From NCBI RefSeq assembly GCF_041438865.1, contig NZ_CP109450.1, positions 1,302,001-1,366,000 on the forward strand: 64,000 nt of DNA. Reading direction: 5' to 3'. This document shows positions 27,001 to 34,453 of the stretch, in pieces; positions within the stretch are counted from its first letter, which is position 1; the number at the start of each line of letters is the position of its first letter. The DNA is from Streptomyces sp. NBC_01471. GTDB lineage: Bacteria; Actinomycetota; Actinomycetes; Streptomycetales; Streptomycetaceae. Made by a program: the position numbers and the translations under genes. The notes beneath the pieces were generated by a model. The model saw only the letters and a program-made list of their open reading frames with translations. It was not told the DNA's origin and did not search any database.

Positions 27001-27572
27001 GAGTCGACTACGAGCTCCTGCGGTGCGTCAAAAACGGCGGCATCGTGCATACCGTTCCGTCGAACCCCACCATCATCGCCATCGCATGGGCCCTGACTAG
27101 CACCGACACTCTCGTGGAATGCCGCGACAATCCGACACTCGCGAAGTGCGGTGAGTACGTTGCGATGGTCATCCCTGGTTTCGGCGAGTTCAAAGCACTC
27201 AAGGGACTCGAGGACTTCAAGTACATCAAGAGAGTTGTCGAAGGCACACGACTCGGAAAGATCGGACAGCTCGGTGAGATCGCCCTCAAGGAGGGGAAGC
27301 CGCTCGGCAAGGAGGGCGCCCCACTCGTGCATGAGGTCACGCAGGACGAGCTCGATCAAGTAGCGAACGGTATACGTGAAAAGTTCGGTGCTCCCGACCG
27401 GGTGACCGAGGTCCCAGGAAAGGGAAGCGTAGAGACATGGAATTTTGACGGCGGGAACGTCAACTACCGGAATTTCAGCGGAACCGCCGGAGCTGGCGAC
27501 ACTACGATCGACTTCACCAAGGATCTGATCAAAGAGCTTGGTCTCAAGCGATACCACGTTCCTCGAGGCTAG
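24018..27572 (+). CDS. Secreted ALF-repeat polymorphic toxin
   Basis: The protein has 1184 residues from GTG 24018 (GAGAGAGGAGACAGA upstream). Residues 1-53 are a signal peptide ending in AFA. A first array of ALF repeats (about 55-235) has the pattern AAKAALLGTPDDLHAFL. Next are a very long Ala-rich helical stalk (about 236-590), a second ALF array (about 600-810) and a second stalk to about 980. A pre-toxin region with cysteines and a hydrophobic segment (IIAIAWALTST) follows. The last 80 residues form a compact alpha/beta toxin module with NVNYRNFSGTAGAG. ALF proteins are known actinobacterial polymorphic toxins. The C-terminal chemistry is not identified; an RNase of the BECR type is possible. 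Confidence 0.8.
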   Translation: MARQPLTSAGQPMRFAQRGPAKRRIPALRSAVTVLLPAALFAGLLGSAAPAFAGTDEDGLLIPSARSEAVDYWTTGGAGVKEAAEQALLGSDEDIKKFLDDAPKIQYDDDYVDASRVINAGGPAVQDAAKAALLGTPDDLHAFLKDGWKAPLAQDQQVEASKVINYGGAGVQAAGKAALQGSAADIEKFLDTGQYDARETDNEVAVSKLINSGGPNVKAAGKLALQGTPDDIDEFLEVGQFTARDRDQEHATIEQLTEQAEAAGKQAQEATDKAEADSAKAIAAAAQAEKAAAKAAKETAAAKNDSKMAAYKAKQAADAARQAAAAAQTAIGAANEATHSARIAALAAAQTASAAAVAADAAEDAYNSAIAAGKDKGQAGAAAEQAKKARAAAGMAKKSGLAAQKAGDASKAAANAAKAARSAGGNADAAAESADEADAAAEAAGIHSGEAKAAAAETRRHASEANRAADAAEALANKSAAAAYEARDYANSAAEHADKAADAADAAAKFAGTAAEAAKLATTHAAAAKDAADTATNAAGTAHKVFGIAREAEAEDLITRTNAAIELAKTQDLSTNQAGSETAGLVVQARQLDDAQTALAAEAAKPDADTAALAAKGRQLALDAMKSRGPWVRQAAADALAGSDEDVLTFLRTGWDQAKQQETRDAVTDLSTNSPYESVRTAAAAALEGDNKTVSGFFTTGQYDAGVVDMEVEVSKLVNAGGPGVQENGKAALADGSGKALAAFLASGQYSARNADEQVEASKLVNDGGPEVQAAAKVAIAGPADALHDFITVGQYMAERQDQLAATHVAQVTGLVAQADAISATAQQNSWLAAKAAFEANGAAGEAQDAATRAHDSAVKASGYAHDADTSADKAQVSANNAAKSATTARNAAATADRAAADANESAAQAQWSANYAYTSAASANSSAAQAKQDSLAAGKSANAAKADASAAWQRTIDLRNQEEAAASKAAAAARKQEAEAAKKPRCVPRYREGGVDYELLRCVKNGGIVHTVPSNPTIIAIAWALTSTDTLVECRDNPTLAKCGEYVAMVIPGFGEFKALKGLEDFKYIKRVVEGTRLGKIGQLGEIALKEGKPLGKEGAPLVHEVTQDELDQVANGIREKFGAPDRVTEVPGKGSVETWNFDGGNVNYRNFSGTAGAGDTTIDFTKDLIKELGLKRYHVPRG

Positions 27573-27587
27573 ACGGAAGGCTGTTCA

Positions 27588-27932
27588 ATGAGTGAGATCT
27601 ATGAATCCGAACTCGCCTATCTGGTGCAATACGCAGAGCAGACATCTGTCTATTTCACTATCCTCTGGGACGCCGCCGAGACGGTCGCTGATGACGGAAG
27701 CTCAGTTCCTGAAGTGCAGAAAGCGGCTCTCAGTCTCGTTGGCGACATGCTCGATCGCGGAATTAGAGCTGGCGACATGAGCCCTCAAGAGGGCGAGGAA
27801 GTAGTCCCATGGGATCTCTCTCGCGAAGGGGTGCTCCACCGCATCGAGCGAGAGATGCAGATGTACGACGACCCGTACGACTACATCAAGATCTGTTGGT
27901 TTAGTGCGCCTAAATCAACGGAATCCCACTAG
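27588..27932 (+). CDS. Probable immunity protein for the ALF toxin
   Basis: The product has 114 acidic residues, 15 bp downstream of the toxin stop with GGAAGG as ribosome site. It is mainly helical (VPEVQKAALSLVGDMLDRGI), with an EGEEVVPWDLSREGVL segment. Size, charge, strand and position directly after a toxin C-terminus fit an immunity gene. The family was not identified. Confidence 0.75.
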   Translation: MSEIYESELAYLVQYAEQTSVYFTILWDAAETVADDGSSVPEVQKAALSLVGDMLDRGIRAGDMSPQEGEEVVPWDLSREGVLHRIEREMQMYDDPYDYIKICWFSAPKSTESH

Positions 27933-28189
27933 TCCAAGGCGACGCTGCATACTACACGGCCGACACATCGACTGCCTGCCCAAAAGGCTCTTTCATAGAG
28001 AGCACTGTAGCGCTCCGTGACGAATGCCGAGGAGGTTCGCCTCCTCGGCATTCGCCTGGACTGGAGCCGGGCGCACACCCGCCGAACACCCGGCGGCTCT
28101 GCGGTTGCCCTACTGGACTTTGACTCGTGATGTCGTGTGGATCGCGGCGGCGTCACGGTCCAAGACCCCAAAAGCCGCCGGCTCGGGTT

Positions 28190-28381
28190 CACGGCTGTAG
28201 CCAGCGCCGCGCCGCGGCGAGATTCACCTTCGATATCATCGCTCCAGGAGCAGAGCTCCAGCGACGAGAGGTAGCCGCCTTGCGCGAAGACCAGGACCTC
28301 GTCAGCGCACTCGCCGGTTTCGGTGTGGAGCTGTACCTCGGCAGCCACGACGGTGCCAAGGTCCGTCGGTGCGGGCTCCAC
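28190..28381 (-). pseudogene. Gene fragment, hypothetical protein N-terminal part
   Basis: A minus-strand frame from GTG 28381 reads a protein-like stretch (AEVQLHTETGECADEVLVFA, GGYLSSLELCSWSDD) resembling the C-terminal beta segment of small Streptomyces proteins. After about 28190 the frame loses protein character, although it stays open to 27929. Probably a decayed fragment. The stretch 27933-28180 holds nothing else I can support. Confidence 0.3.
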
Positions 28382-28393
28382 ATGACCGCGTAG

Positions 28394-28657
28394 TCAGCAC
28401 CCGCCAGCTTCCGCAGCGGTGGTCGCCGTCACCAAATCGGCCAGCCGGACGCCGGGCAAGTAGTCCGGATTCTCGTGGCGCACGTTGATCGCGTCAGCGA
28501 TGTCAGACCTACGGCCATGCAGGACGATCTCGTTGCCTGCCTCGGCAAGGACCGTGGCGAAGACCGTGCCCCACGAGCGAGCGGAAAGCACGGCCACCCG
28601 GTGCACAGGCTCAGACCCACGGTGGTGGTTCGTGGGGTAGTGGTGTTCGGCCATCAT
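28394..28657 (-). pseudogene. gpsA fragment (glycerol-3-phosphate dehydrogenase N-terminus)
   Basis: The 87 residues match the start of NAD(P)-dependent glycerol-3-phosphate dehydrogenase. RVAVLSARSWGTVFATVLAE aligns with the usual GAGSWGTAL Rossmann strand-loop, and ENPDYLPGVRL is a hallmark of GpsA. The glycine loop has two changes (GAG to SAR), and the frame stops where the enzyme should continue for over 200 residues. A truncated remnant, unable to bind NAD normally. Confidence 0.75.
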
Positions 28658-28859
28658 CGTCCCGCATCTCCCAGGACCCCGTCCGGAGCGACGAGCCCCG
28701 GCAGCCTACCGAGCATCCAGACACCGCCTGGGACGGTCCGTTGGGCGTCTCAGGGTGAGGGCGACGGCCCGGCGGCTGGCCAGTGTGGGGAGCTTCCTGC
28801 GGGCCTCGGCCAGCATCTGGTCCACAGCCTGATCGCCCAGCTCGCGCCGCGGTTCGGTT

Positions 28860-29140
28860 TCACGGGTGATTCAAAGACGGTAGAGGCCGCCACCCACAAC
28901 GACCCGTACGACTCGACAAAGGAACCGCGGGGAACGGCAATCTACCTTGCACGGAAGGCGGCAGCCTACCGGGAGTTGGGCGGCCTCGACGGTGCCGTAC
29001 ACACGGCCGAGGAGGCAGTGGCCCTGATGGGCGGTGTCAGTTCAGCGAGGGGCAACAGCACCCTGGGCGACCTCCGAGACGGTCTCGACCGGCACCGCAC
29101 CGTCCCCGTAGTGGCGGCCTTCCTGGAAGCCACGGGCTGA
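28860..29140 (+). pseudogene. C-terminal fragment of an XRE/TPR-type regulator
   Basis: The last 80 residues of a long frame read NDPYDSTKEPRGTAIYLARK and AVALMGGVSSARGNSTLGDL, ending in VPVVAAFLEATG. This is the typical tail of Streptomyces helix-turn-helix/TPR regulators. No matching N-terminus lies upstream, where the strand instead crosses the gpsA fragment. A rearrangement remnant. Confidence 0.55.
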
Positions 29141-29602
29141 CCGCAACTTCCATAGAGAGTCAGAACCTAATTCCAGGAACTAGGTTCCGATTTCTCTGTT
29201 GATTCGAGTTGTCCGCGAACCCCTGCGAAGGTTTAGGCACGGCCAACGCCACAAGGCATCTCGGCACCCCCGGCGCCTGTCACGGCGGCCACCCGCACCC
29301 ACACCGGTGCCCCGCTGGGATCGGACGGCATCCGGGCCGCAGCGGCCCTGCGCCGGAGTACCGCTGCGCCGAGCAGCCTCTTCAGCCACGCACCCCAGCC
29401 GCAACCGCGGGTGCCGGCAGCCGTCACCGCCCATTCAGCGCCCTCCCAGGGCCGGTGATCCGCGTGGCACTGAGAGCCAGCCGCCTCTCCCCACCGCCAC
29501 GGCGCCCGCGTGCAGTCGAGCAGCTCGTTCGGCTGCGCACGCGGGCGCGTTCCCCTCCCCCGCCCCGGAGCCCCGACTAGGGGCCGCACCGCTGACCACC
29601 GG
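29141..29602. other. Gene-free stretch with overlapping palindromes
   Basis: No credible coding frame is seen on either strand. At 29163-29188 lie nested inverted repeats: GAACCTA and TAGGTTC around a short spacer, overlapping GGAACTAGGTTCC. They follow the regulator fragment and could be a terminator or operator relic. Confidence 0.4.
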
Positions 29603-29824
29603 TTAGGCGAGGTCATCGTCGCGGTGGGCATCCCAGATGCGGGAGCCCACCGCGCGGGCCAGCTCCTCCAGCGTCAACTCGACGCGACGCCCCTCGGGCT
29701 GCGCACCAATAGCCCACTGGCCGTCGGCGACCATCGCGATGTCGCCCACCGTCCAAGGCCGCCCGGCGGCGAGGATCTTGCGCTCCAGCCCGGCTCCGTC
29801 CCAGTGTCTGCCCGGCTCCGCCAT
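29603..29824 (-). CDS. Small hypothetical protein
   Basis: The product has 73 residues from ATG 29824 with GGAGCAGGG upstream. It reads MAEPGRHWDGAGLERKILA, then WTVGDIAMVADGQWAIG, and a helix LEELARAVGSRIWDAHRDDD. It looks like a compact small protein. Family not recognised. Confidence 0.55.
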   Translation of the reverse strand: MAEPGRHWDGAGLERKILAAGRPWTVGDIAMVADGQWAIGAQPEGRRVELTLEELARAVGSRIWDAHRDDDLA

Positions 29825-30042
29825 CCCTGCTCCCCCTTCGTTCCTGTGCGGCCCGTTGCCGCAACCCAGTTACGACAACCGCGTCCGCCAATCCATTCCC
29901 GGGCCACCAGTCATCTGCGGACGGGCGCCAGTTCGCCCACGGCAGACGCCGCTTCCCGGGAAACGACTACGCACTTCGGCACACCGCATGCCAACGTACG
30001 GGTATCGGAAAAACCGCAGGTCAACGAAGGGTTCGTCCACCC

Positions 30043-30398
30043 TTGAACACCTCCACCGCCCTCCTGCCCACCGCCCTCCTGCCCGCCGTAGTCCGCCCCG
30101 CCGTGGAAGACCGCTGCTGGCTCTCCTCAGACGGCTGCGCCGCCCCGGTGCTCGACCTCCTCGACACCCTCGGCTGGGCAGCCGTCGACACCCCGGAAGC
30201 CAACGTCCACTCGACGAGCCCGGACGGCCGCGTCTACGTCGGCTGGCTCCCCGAAGACCCCGCCGCCTGGAAGGCGGCATCCTCTGGCAGATCCGGGTAC
30301 ACCCCACCGAAGGCGACCCGTGGGCCCAGGAGTTCGGCCCCTACACCCCTTCCGAAGCCGTCGCCGGTTTCATCGCTGCCCTCGTCGCCCAACGCTGA
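30043..30398 (+). pseudogene. DUF317-like gene, frameshifted
   Basis: From TTG 30043 the frame gives DGRVYVGWLPEDPAAWK at about 30220-30270, then wanders. With one more G in the GG run at about 30270, the other frame gives GGILWQIRVHPTEGDPWAQE, FGPYTPSEAVAGFIAALVAQ and a stop at 30398. Together these match the DUF317 domain found on Streptomyces plasmids. The intact product would be about 118 residues. Confidence 0.65.
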
Positions 30399-30432
30399 AG
30401 GCTGAACGGTGCCGCGACAGGAGGTTCCGACC

Positions 30433-30603
30433 GTGCGCATGCTCCTGGCCACCCGCCCCGGCTACCGCCGTCAGTGCGCTTACGCCCGACGCTGCACCTG
30501 CTTCTACCGACCCGGTCAGTACGGCCGCCGCGCCAAGGCCGTTCGCCGCCGTGCCGCCCGTCGGGCCGAACAGCGTCAGTGGCGGCGCGACTTCGCTGAA
30601 TGA
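30433..30603 (+). CDS. Small basic protein
   Basis: The product has 56 residues from GTG 30433 after AGGAGG. It is highly basic, with CAYARRCTCFYRPGQYGRRA and a closing Arg-rich helix. The three Cys suggest metal binding or nucleic-acid contact. It is one of a run of small plasmid genes. Confidence 0.55.
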   Translation: MRMLLATRPGYRRQCAYARRCTCFYRPGQYGRRAKAVRRRAARRAEQRQWRRDFAE

Positions 30604-30670
30604 CCACGGCACCTGATACCGGCCAGACCCGGCTGACGGACCCCACACCCCACACCGCGAGGAATTCACC

Positions 30671-30929
30671 ATGCCCTTCCGCGCTCCACTCACCAACCAC
30701 CACGCCGACCGCACTCTCTGCCCGAAGGAGCACAAACACACCAGCTCCGGCAAGCCGCTCCACCCCGACTGCCACCCGAGCCGTCTGCTCCTGCGGCGGC
30801 TGGGAGATGGAGGAGTCCGGCAAGGGCTACGTCAACGAGTCCCGCAAGCGTCACCTCCTCACCCACCGCGCACCCGCATCTCCGACATCGCCATCCGTGC
30901 ACGACGTGCTCCCGTTCAGCATGCGCTGA
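30671..30929 (+). pseudogene. Small Cys-containing protein gene, frameshifted
   Basis: ATG 30671, with GAGGAA upstream, begins MPFRAPLTNHHADRTLCPKE and continues to PLHPDC at about 30770. The adjacent frame then carries TRAVCSCGGWEMEESGKGYV, NESRKRHLLTHR and a stop at 30929. Removing one C in TGCCACC joins the two. CxC with upstream Cys/His suggests a small zinc site. Confidence 0.5.
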
Positions 30930-30978
30930 CGTCCTGGCGCCAGACCCACCAGCCATGCACTCCCCACCGGAGGAATCC

Positions 30979-31191
30979 GTGCCCCACTACCTGACCGTCG
31001 GCCACCTGCTCCGCCAGCTACAGAACCTCGATCCCAGCCTGCCGATCCGTCTCGCCATCAACCCCGACTGGCCCTTCACCCACTACCTCGGCACCGACAT
31101 CGTCGTACGCGCCGGCGTCGCATACATCGCCGATGACGGCCAGCAGGACTACCTCCCGACAGAAGTCCGTGACGCCCTCGCCTGGGCCTGA
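30979..31191 (+). CDS. Small hypothetical protein
   Basis: The product has 70 residues from GTG 30979 after CCGGAGGAAT. It reads MPHYLTVGHLLRQLQNLDPS, then strand segments IRLAINPDW and IVVRAGVAYIADDG. Compact and intact. Family unknown. Confidence 0.65.
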   Translation: MPHYLTVGHLLRQLQNLDPSLPIRLAINPDWPFTHYLGTDIVVRAGVAYIADDGQQDYLPTEVRDALAWA

Positions 31192-31284
31192 CCGAATCGC
31201 ACCGCCCCATCCCCGGAGGCTCTTATCTCGTCACGCTGCTGCCCTTCGCACGTCCTCCCGCTGCACGGCCTCGCCGTACGCCCC

Positions 31285-31614
31285 ATGCCCAACGGCGTAC
31301 GCGGCGCACTCGTCCACCGCGTCTCCTCCCTCCCCGACGGACCGCTCGACATCTCCTGGCTCCCGGCCGACGCCGCCAGACTCCCCCTCGGCCACATCCG
31401 CCTGCACTGGGAACCCGCCTCCCTCGCAGGATGGGACGTCACCGCCCACCTCGGCCTGGCCACCACCGAGGTCCATCTCGCCTCCTGGCCCGCCGCACCC
31501 GACCACTGGCCGCGCCTGGTCCGCCCCACCATCCACGAAGTACGCGGCCTGTGCGCCGCCCTCGCAGTCGCCACCGCTGCCCTCGACCTCTCCCACCGTC
31601 TCGCCGAGGTCTGA
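31285..31614 (+). CDS. Hypothetical protein, start uncertain
   Basis: The product has 109 residues from ATG 31285. Protein-like sequence continues upstream (CCPSHVLPLHGLAVRP) to about 31225, where a GGAGG lies but no ATG, GTG or TTG is in frame. The true start may be a rare codon or altered. The body (DGPLDISWLPADAARLPLGH, WDVTAHLGLATTEVHLASW) looks like a small beta-rich domain. A strong terminator follows. Confidence 0.6.
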   Translation: MPNGVRGALVHRVSSLPDGPLDISWLPADAARLPLGHIRLHWEPASLAGWDVTAHLGLATTEVHLASWPAAPDHWPRLVRPTIHEVRGLCAALAVATAALDLSHRLAEV

Positions 31615-31626
31615 CAGCAACCGCAG

Positions 31627-31661
31627 AAGGCCGCCCCGCGCCGATCAGGCGGGGCGGCCTT
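31627..31661. terminator. 13-bp stem terminator
   Basis: AAGGCCGCCCCGC and its exact complement GCGGGGCGGCCTT enclose a 9-base loop, right after the stop at 31614. Confidence 0.8.
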
Positions 31662-31717
31662 GCCGTACGCCCATCGCGCGTTGCGTACGCTCATCACCGA
31701 CGAACGAGGAGGACACG

Positions 31718-31972
31718 ATGCCCGACGACCAGCAACTCTGGGGGTACCCGGAGGTCGCCGCCCACCTGGGCATCACCGTCCGCGCCACCCGCAGCCGCAA
31801 AAGCCGGGGCAGTCTGCCCGCGCCCGATGACACCAGCGTGCCGGACCGTCCCCGTTGGAGGCCAGCCACATTCCAGGGCTGGAAGCCGGTCGGCCGAGGA
31901 TTCCGCAGCGACCTGCACGGCGAACCCACTCCCGCAGCCCCACCGGCATCCTCCGAGAAGGGGGCTTCATGA
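31718..31972 (+). CDS. Excisionase/AlpA-like helix-turn-helix protein
   Basis: The product has 84 residues from ATG 31718 after GAGGAGGA. LWGYPEVAAHLGITVRATRS is a MerR-type helix-turn-helix (HTH_17) as in excisionases and AlpA regulators. RPRWRPATFQGW follows, a typical wing. It may control a recombinase or plasmid genes, but no integrase is visible in the window. The stop overlaps the next ATG. Confidence 0.7.
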   Translation: MPDDQQLWGYPEVAAHLGITVRATRSRKSRGSLPAPDDTSVPDRPRWRPATFQGWKPVGRGFRSDLHGEPTPAAPPASSEKGAS

Positions 31973-32087
31973 ACAAGCATCTCGTCGGGTACTCCCTGGC
32001 CGCCGCCGGAGCGGCCACCGCACCGTCGCCGCTCAGCACAGTTACGGCATCCCCTTGTTCGCCGTAGCGGCCGGTGCAAGCGCGTGA
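31969..32087 (+). pseudogene. Tiny membrane peptide gene, apparently frameshifted
   Basis: ATG 31969 overlaps the upstream stop and opens MNKHLVGYSLAAAGAAT. The frame stops at 32067, but the adjacent frame carries VAAQHSYGIPLFAVAAGASA to a stop at 32087. One missing C near 32025 would join them into a 39-residue hydrophobic peptide. Confidence 0.35.
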
Positions 32088-32191
32088 CGGCCGGATCCGT
32101 GACCGTGCCGCCGACCGTCCCTCTTCAGTGTCGGCACCCCCAAGGGGTCGGAGCGCGGGAACAAGCTCCTCGGCATTGGTTCTCTACCGGC

Positions 32192-32587
32192 CTAGTCCAG
32201 GTAGGTGCCGGCGAAGGCGCCGTCGAATCCGAGTGCGGCGAGGCCCTGCTCCACGCTGGGGTAGGTCGTCCCGCCCGGGATGGCGATCAAGGCGTCGAAG
32301 TCGCCACGGCTGATCTCGGGTTCGAGCCACTGGTTGCTGCAGCGGCAGACGATCCAGACGTTGCGGCCGTGGTTGATGAGCAGCCAGTCGCGCCGGGCCC
32401 GGCAGTCCGAGCACATCACGGGGATCCCGCGAAGGGCCAGCTCGCTGGGGTGGTTCAGGCAGCGTGTCACGCCGGGGCCGTTGGGCGGCTGCGTCTCGTA
32501 TTCGAGTTGCAGCAGGGGATCGGTTCCGGCGGGGAGGACAGGTGTCGGCTCTGCGGGCCGGTCGGTGGTTCTGAGCACGAGCGTCAT
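32192..32587 (-). CDS. Small Cys-rich hypothetical protein
   Basis: The product has 131 residues from ATG 32587. The central part has CLNHP, CSDCRARRDWLL and CRCSNQW, a likely four-Cys/His metal site. A helical C-terminus follows (VEQGLAALGFDGAFAGTYLD). It begins 100 bp after the relaxase stop on the same strand, so it may be the last gene of the mobilisation operon. Confidence 0.7.
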   Translation of the reverse strand: MTLVLRTTDRPAEPTPVLPAGTDPLLQLEYETQPPNGPGVTRCLNHPSELALRGIPVMCSDCRARRDWLLINHGRNVWIVCRCSNQWLEPEISRGDFDALIAIPGGTTYPSVEQGLAALGFDGAFAGTYLD

Positions 32588-32689
32588 CTCCGGGTCGAGG
32601 ACCTTCTGTTTCCATCCGTAACAGCCGGTGGGACCGGTTGTCCAGGGGTTTCGCGGAGTCCGGTAGGCAGCTGGGCGGCGGACTCTTTG

Positions 32690-34453
32690 TCAGCGGTGCG
32701 GTGAGCGGTTGCGCGGGTCGGGGCGGGCTGCGGCTGTGGGTTCTGTCCGGGTGCTGGTGCGGTTGGCCGAGGGCTTAGTCTGGCGGGTGTCGGCCTGCGG
32801 GCGGCGGGGCACTTCACCCGGGTGAGCGGGAAGTTGGGCGAGTCGGCGCAGTCGCCAGACCAGGACGTCGTTCACGTCGTCCGCGGTGTCGAGTTCGCGC
32901 ATGACGATCGCCTTCTCCAGCAGTGCCCTGGAGTCGTGGCCTGCCTGTTCGGCCTGGGCCAGGGTGGCGGCGAGAGCATCAGTGTTTGTTTCGCCATCGG
33001 AACGTAGGCCATGCCCAGGTAGGACTGCGCGGATGGTCGCCTCGTGGGTTCGGCGTTCGGCTTCAGGCAGGGCGCGGCCGTGGTCGCGCAGGGCCTGCAT
33101 GGGTGCGGTGGCGGCCTGGCGGTATGCGGCTCGTAGGTGCTGGGCGGCCTGTCGGGAGGCTTCGGCCTGCTGAGCGTGACCACGGGCGGAGTGCCAGCGG
33201 GCGGCGGCCAGGACGACCAGGACGAGGGTGGATACCACCATGGCGGTGGTTCCGCCGTCCTCACCTCGGCCGAGTGCACCACCAGCTTGGATGATGCCGC
33301 GCGCCGCCGCGCGGATCGCGCGGGTGTCTGCGTGCTCGGCGCGGACGTGGCTACGTGTTGCGCGTTCGAAGGAGCGGGCGGCAGCTCCCAGTTCGGCCCG
33401 GGTGCTGGCCGGGGAGGTCTGGGCGAGCACGTCCAGGAGTTCACCGACGCCGACGAGTTGGGCCGGAGCCTCGCAGTCGTCGCTGTCCAGCAGGATCGCG
33501 GCGCGCTCGGCAATCCCAGTGGCGTTTCGTCGCCCTCGGGCAGGGGGTGACCAGTTCGCACGGCTGCCGGCCGCGATCGAGGAGGTCGTCTCGTCGACGG
33601 GCCCCTCAGCGAGGCGGAGACGGATCTTCGGCAGCGAGAGGTCAGGGGCCAGCTTCGAGCCCGGGAACCAGACCGGTACCCCGTCGCGGTTACGGTCGCC
33701 CGGCATGGCGACGTTGTATCCGAGGGCATCACCCGAGGGGGCGAGGCGCAGCTTCACGCGCAGACCGGCGTCGTGAAGGCGGGTGAAGAACTCCTCTTCG
33801 GTGGCGGCTCCGGCGAGGGCTTGGCGGACGGCTTCACGGAGCGTTTCGCGTGGCGTCTCCGGGCGGCCGGTACGTTCCGCTTTGAAGCGTTCGGCGCTGG
33901 TGGGTGTCTTGGCTCCGGTGCCGTCGCCGGGCTTGAGCTGGCGCAGGTCCATCTCTTTTTCTATGCGGCGGCATTCGGCCTGGGCCTTCTTGAAGTCGTA
34001 GTTCATCCGGGGGCGGCGCAGGTCGCCTCGGACCATGGTGGCCAGGATGTGGATGTGATCGTCCGCGTGGCGTACGGCAACCCAGCGGCATCCGTCCGGG
34101 TCGCCTTCGGGTGCGAGACCCGTGGCTTGGACCAGGCGGCGGGCGACGGTGTTCCACTCGGCGTCGGTCAGCTCCCGGTCGCCGGGGTCGGTGCGGACCG
34201 AGCAGTGCCAGACATGCTGGGCCGGGGCCTTGCGTCCGGCCTGCTTGACCCGCAGGTCCAAGGCGGCGGTGAGCCGGGCCAAGGTGACCTTGGGGTCGGG
34301 ATCGGGGCTGGCGTCGCGCCCGGGGTCAGGGGCGAAGCCGTCCCAACTCCCCACGAGGTGAGCGTCGACGTGCTCGTCCCGCTTGCCGGGGCCGTACAGG
34401 TAGACGAGCAGGCCGTGGGTGCGTGAGCCGCGCCGGATCTTGGGGACCATCAC
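32690..34453 (-). CDS. MobA/VirD2-type relaxase
   Basis: The protein has 587 residues. An HUH relaxase domain occupies about residues 1-290: motif I GLLVYLYGPGKRDEH with candidate nicking Tyr, and the metal site DHIHILATMVR (His133, His135). A helical region with a membrane-like segment at about 403-420 (MVVSTLVLVVLAAARW) follows, then another helical stretch and a basic tail. The enzyme nicks oriT and stays bound to the strand for transfer. Its ATG overlaps the mobC-like stop by 4 bp, so they are made together. This is the only gene here with an intact relaxase site. Confidence 0.85.
   Translation of the reverse strand: MMVPKIRRGSRTHGLLVYLYGPGKRDEHVDAHLVGSWDGFAPDPGRDASPDPDPKVTLARLTAALDLRVKQAGRKAPAQHVWHCSVRTDPGDRELTDAEWNTVARRLVQATGLAPEGDPDGCRWVAVRHADDHIHILATMVRGDLRRPRMNYDFKKAQAECRRIEKEMDLRQLKPGDGTGAKTPTSAERFKAERTGRPETPRETLREAVRQALAGAATEEEFFTRLHDAGLRVKLRLAPSGDALGYNVAMPGDRNRDGVPVWFPGSKLAPDLSLPKIRLRLAEGPVDETTSSIAAGSRANWSPPARGRRNATGIAERAAILLDSDDCEAPAQLVGVGELLDVLAQTSPASTRAELGAAARSFERATRSHVRAEHADTRAIRAAARGIIQAGGALGRGEDGGTTAMVVSTLVLVVLAAARWHSARGHAQQAEASRQAAQHLRAAYRQAATAPMQALRDHGRALPEAERRTHEATIRAVLPGHGLRSDGETNTDALAATLAQAEQAGHDSRALLEKAIVMRELDTADDVNDVLVWRLRRLAQLPAHPGEVPRRPQADTRQTKPSANRTSTRTEPTAAARPDPRNRSPHR

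Noticed and set aside
23826..27557. 1243-codon minus-strand frame opposite the ALF toxin
   Set aside because: Long antisense frames are expected opposite Ala-rich GC-rich genes. The plus-strand gene has a signal peptide, repeats and a matched immunity gene.
29233..29631. 132-codon minus-strand frame in the gap after the regulator fragment
   Set aside because: Composition is low-complexity and Arg/Ala/Gly-rich, and it overlaps the better-supported 73-residue gene at 29603-29824.
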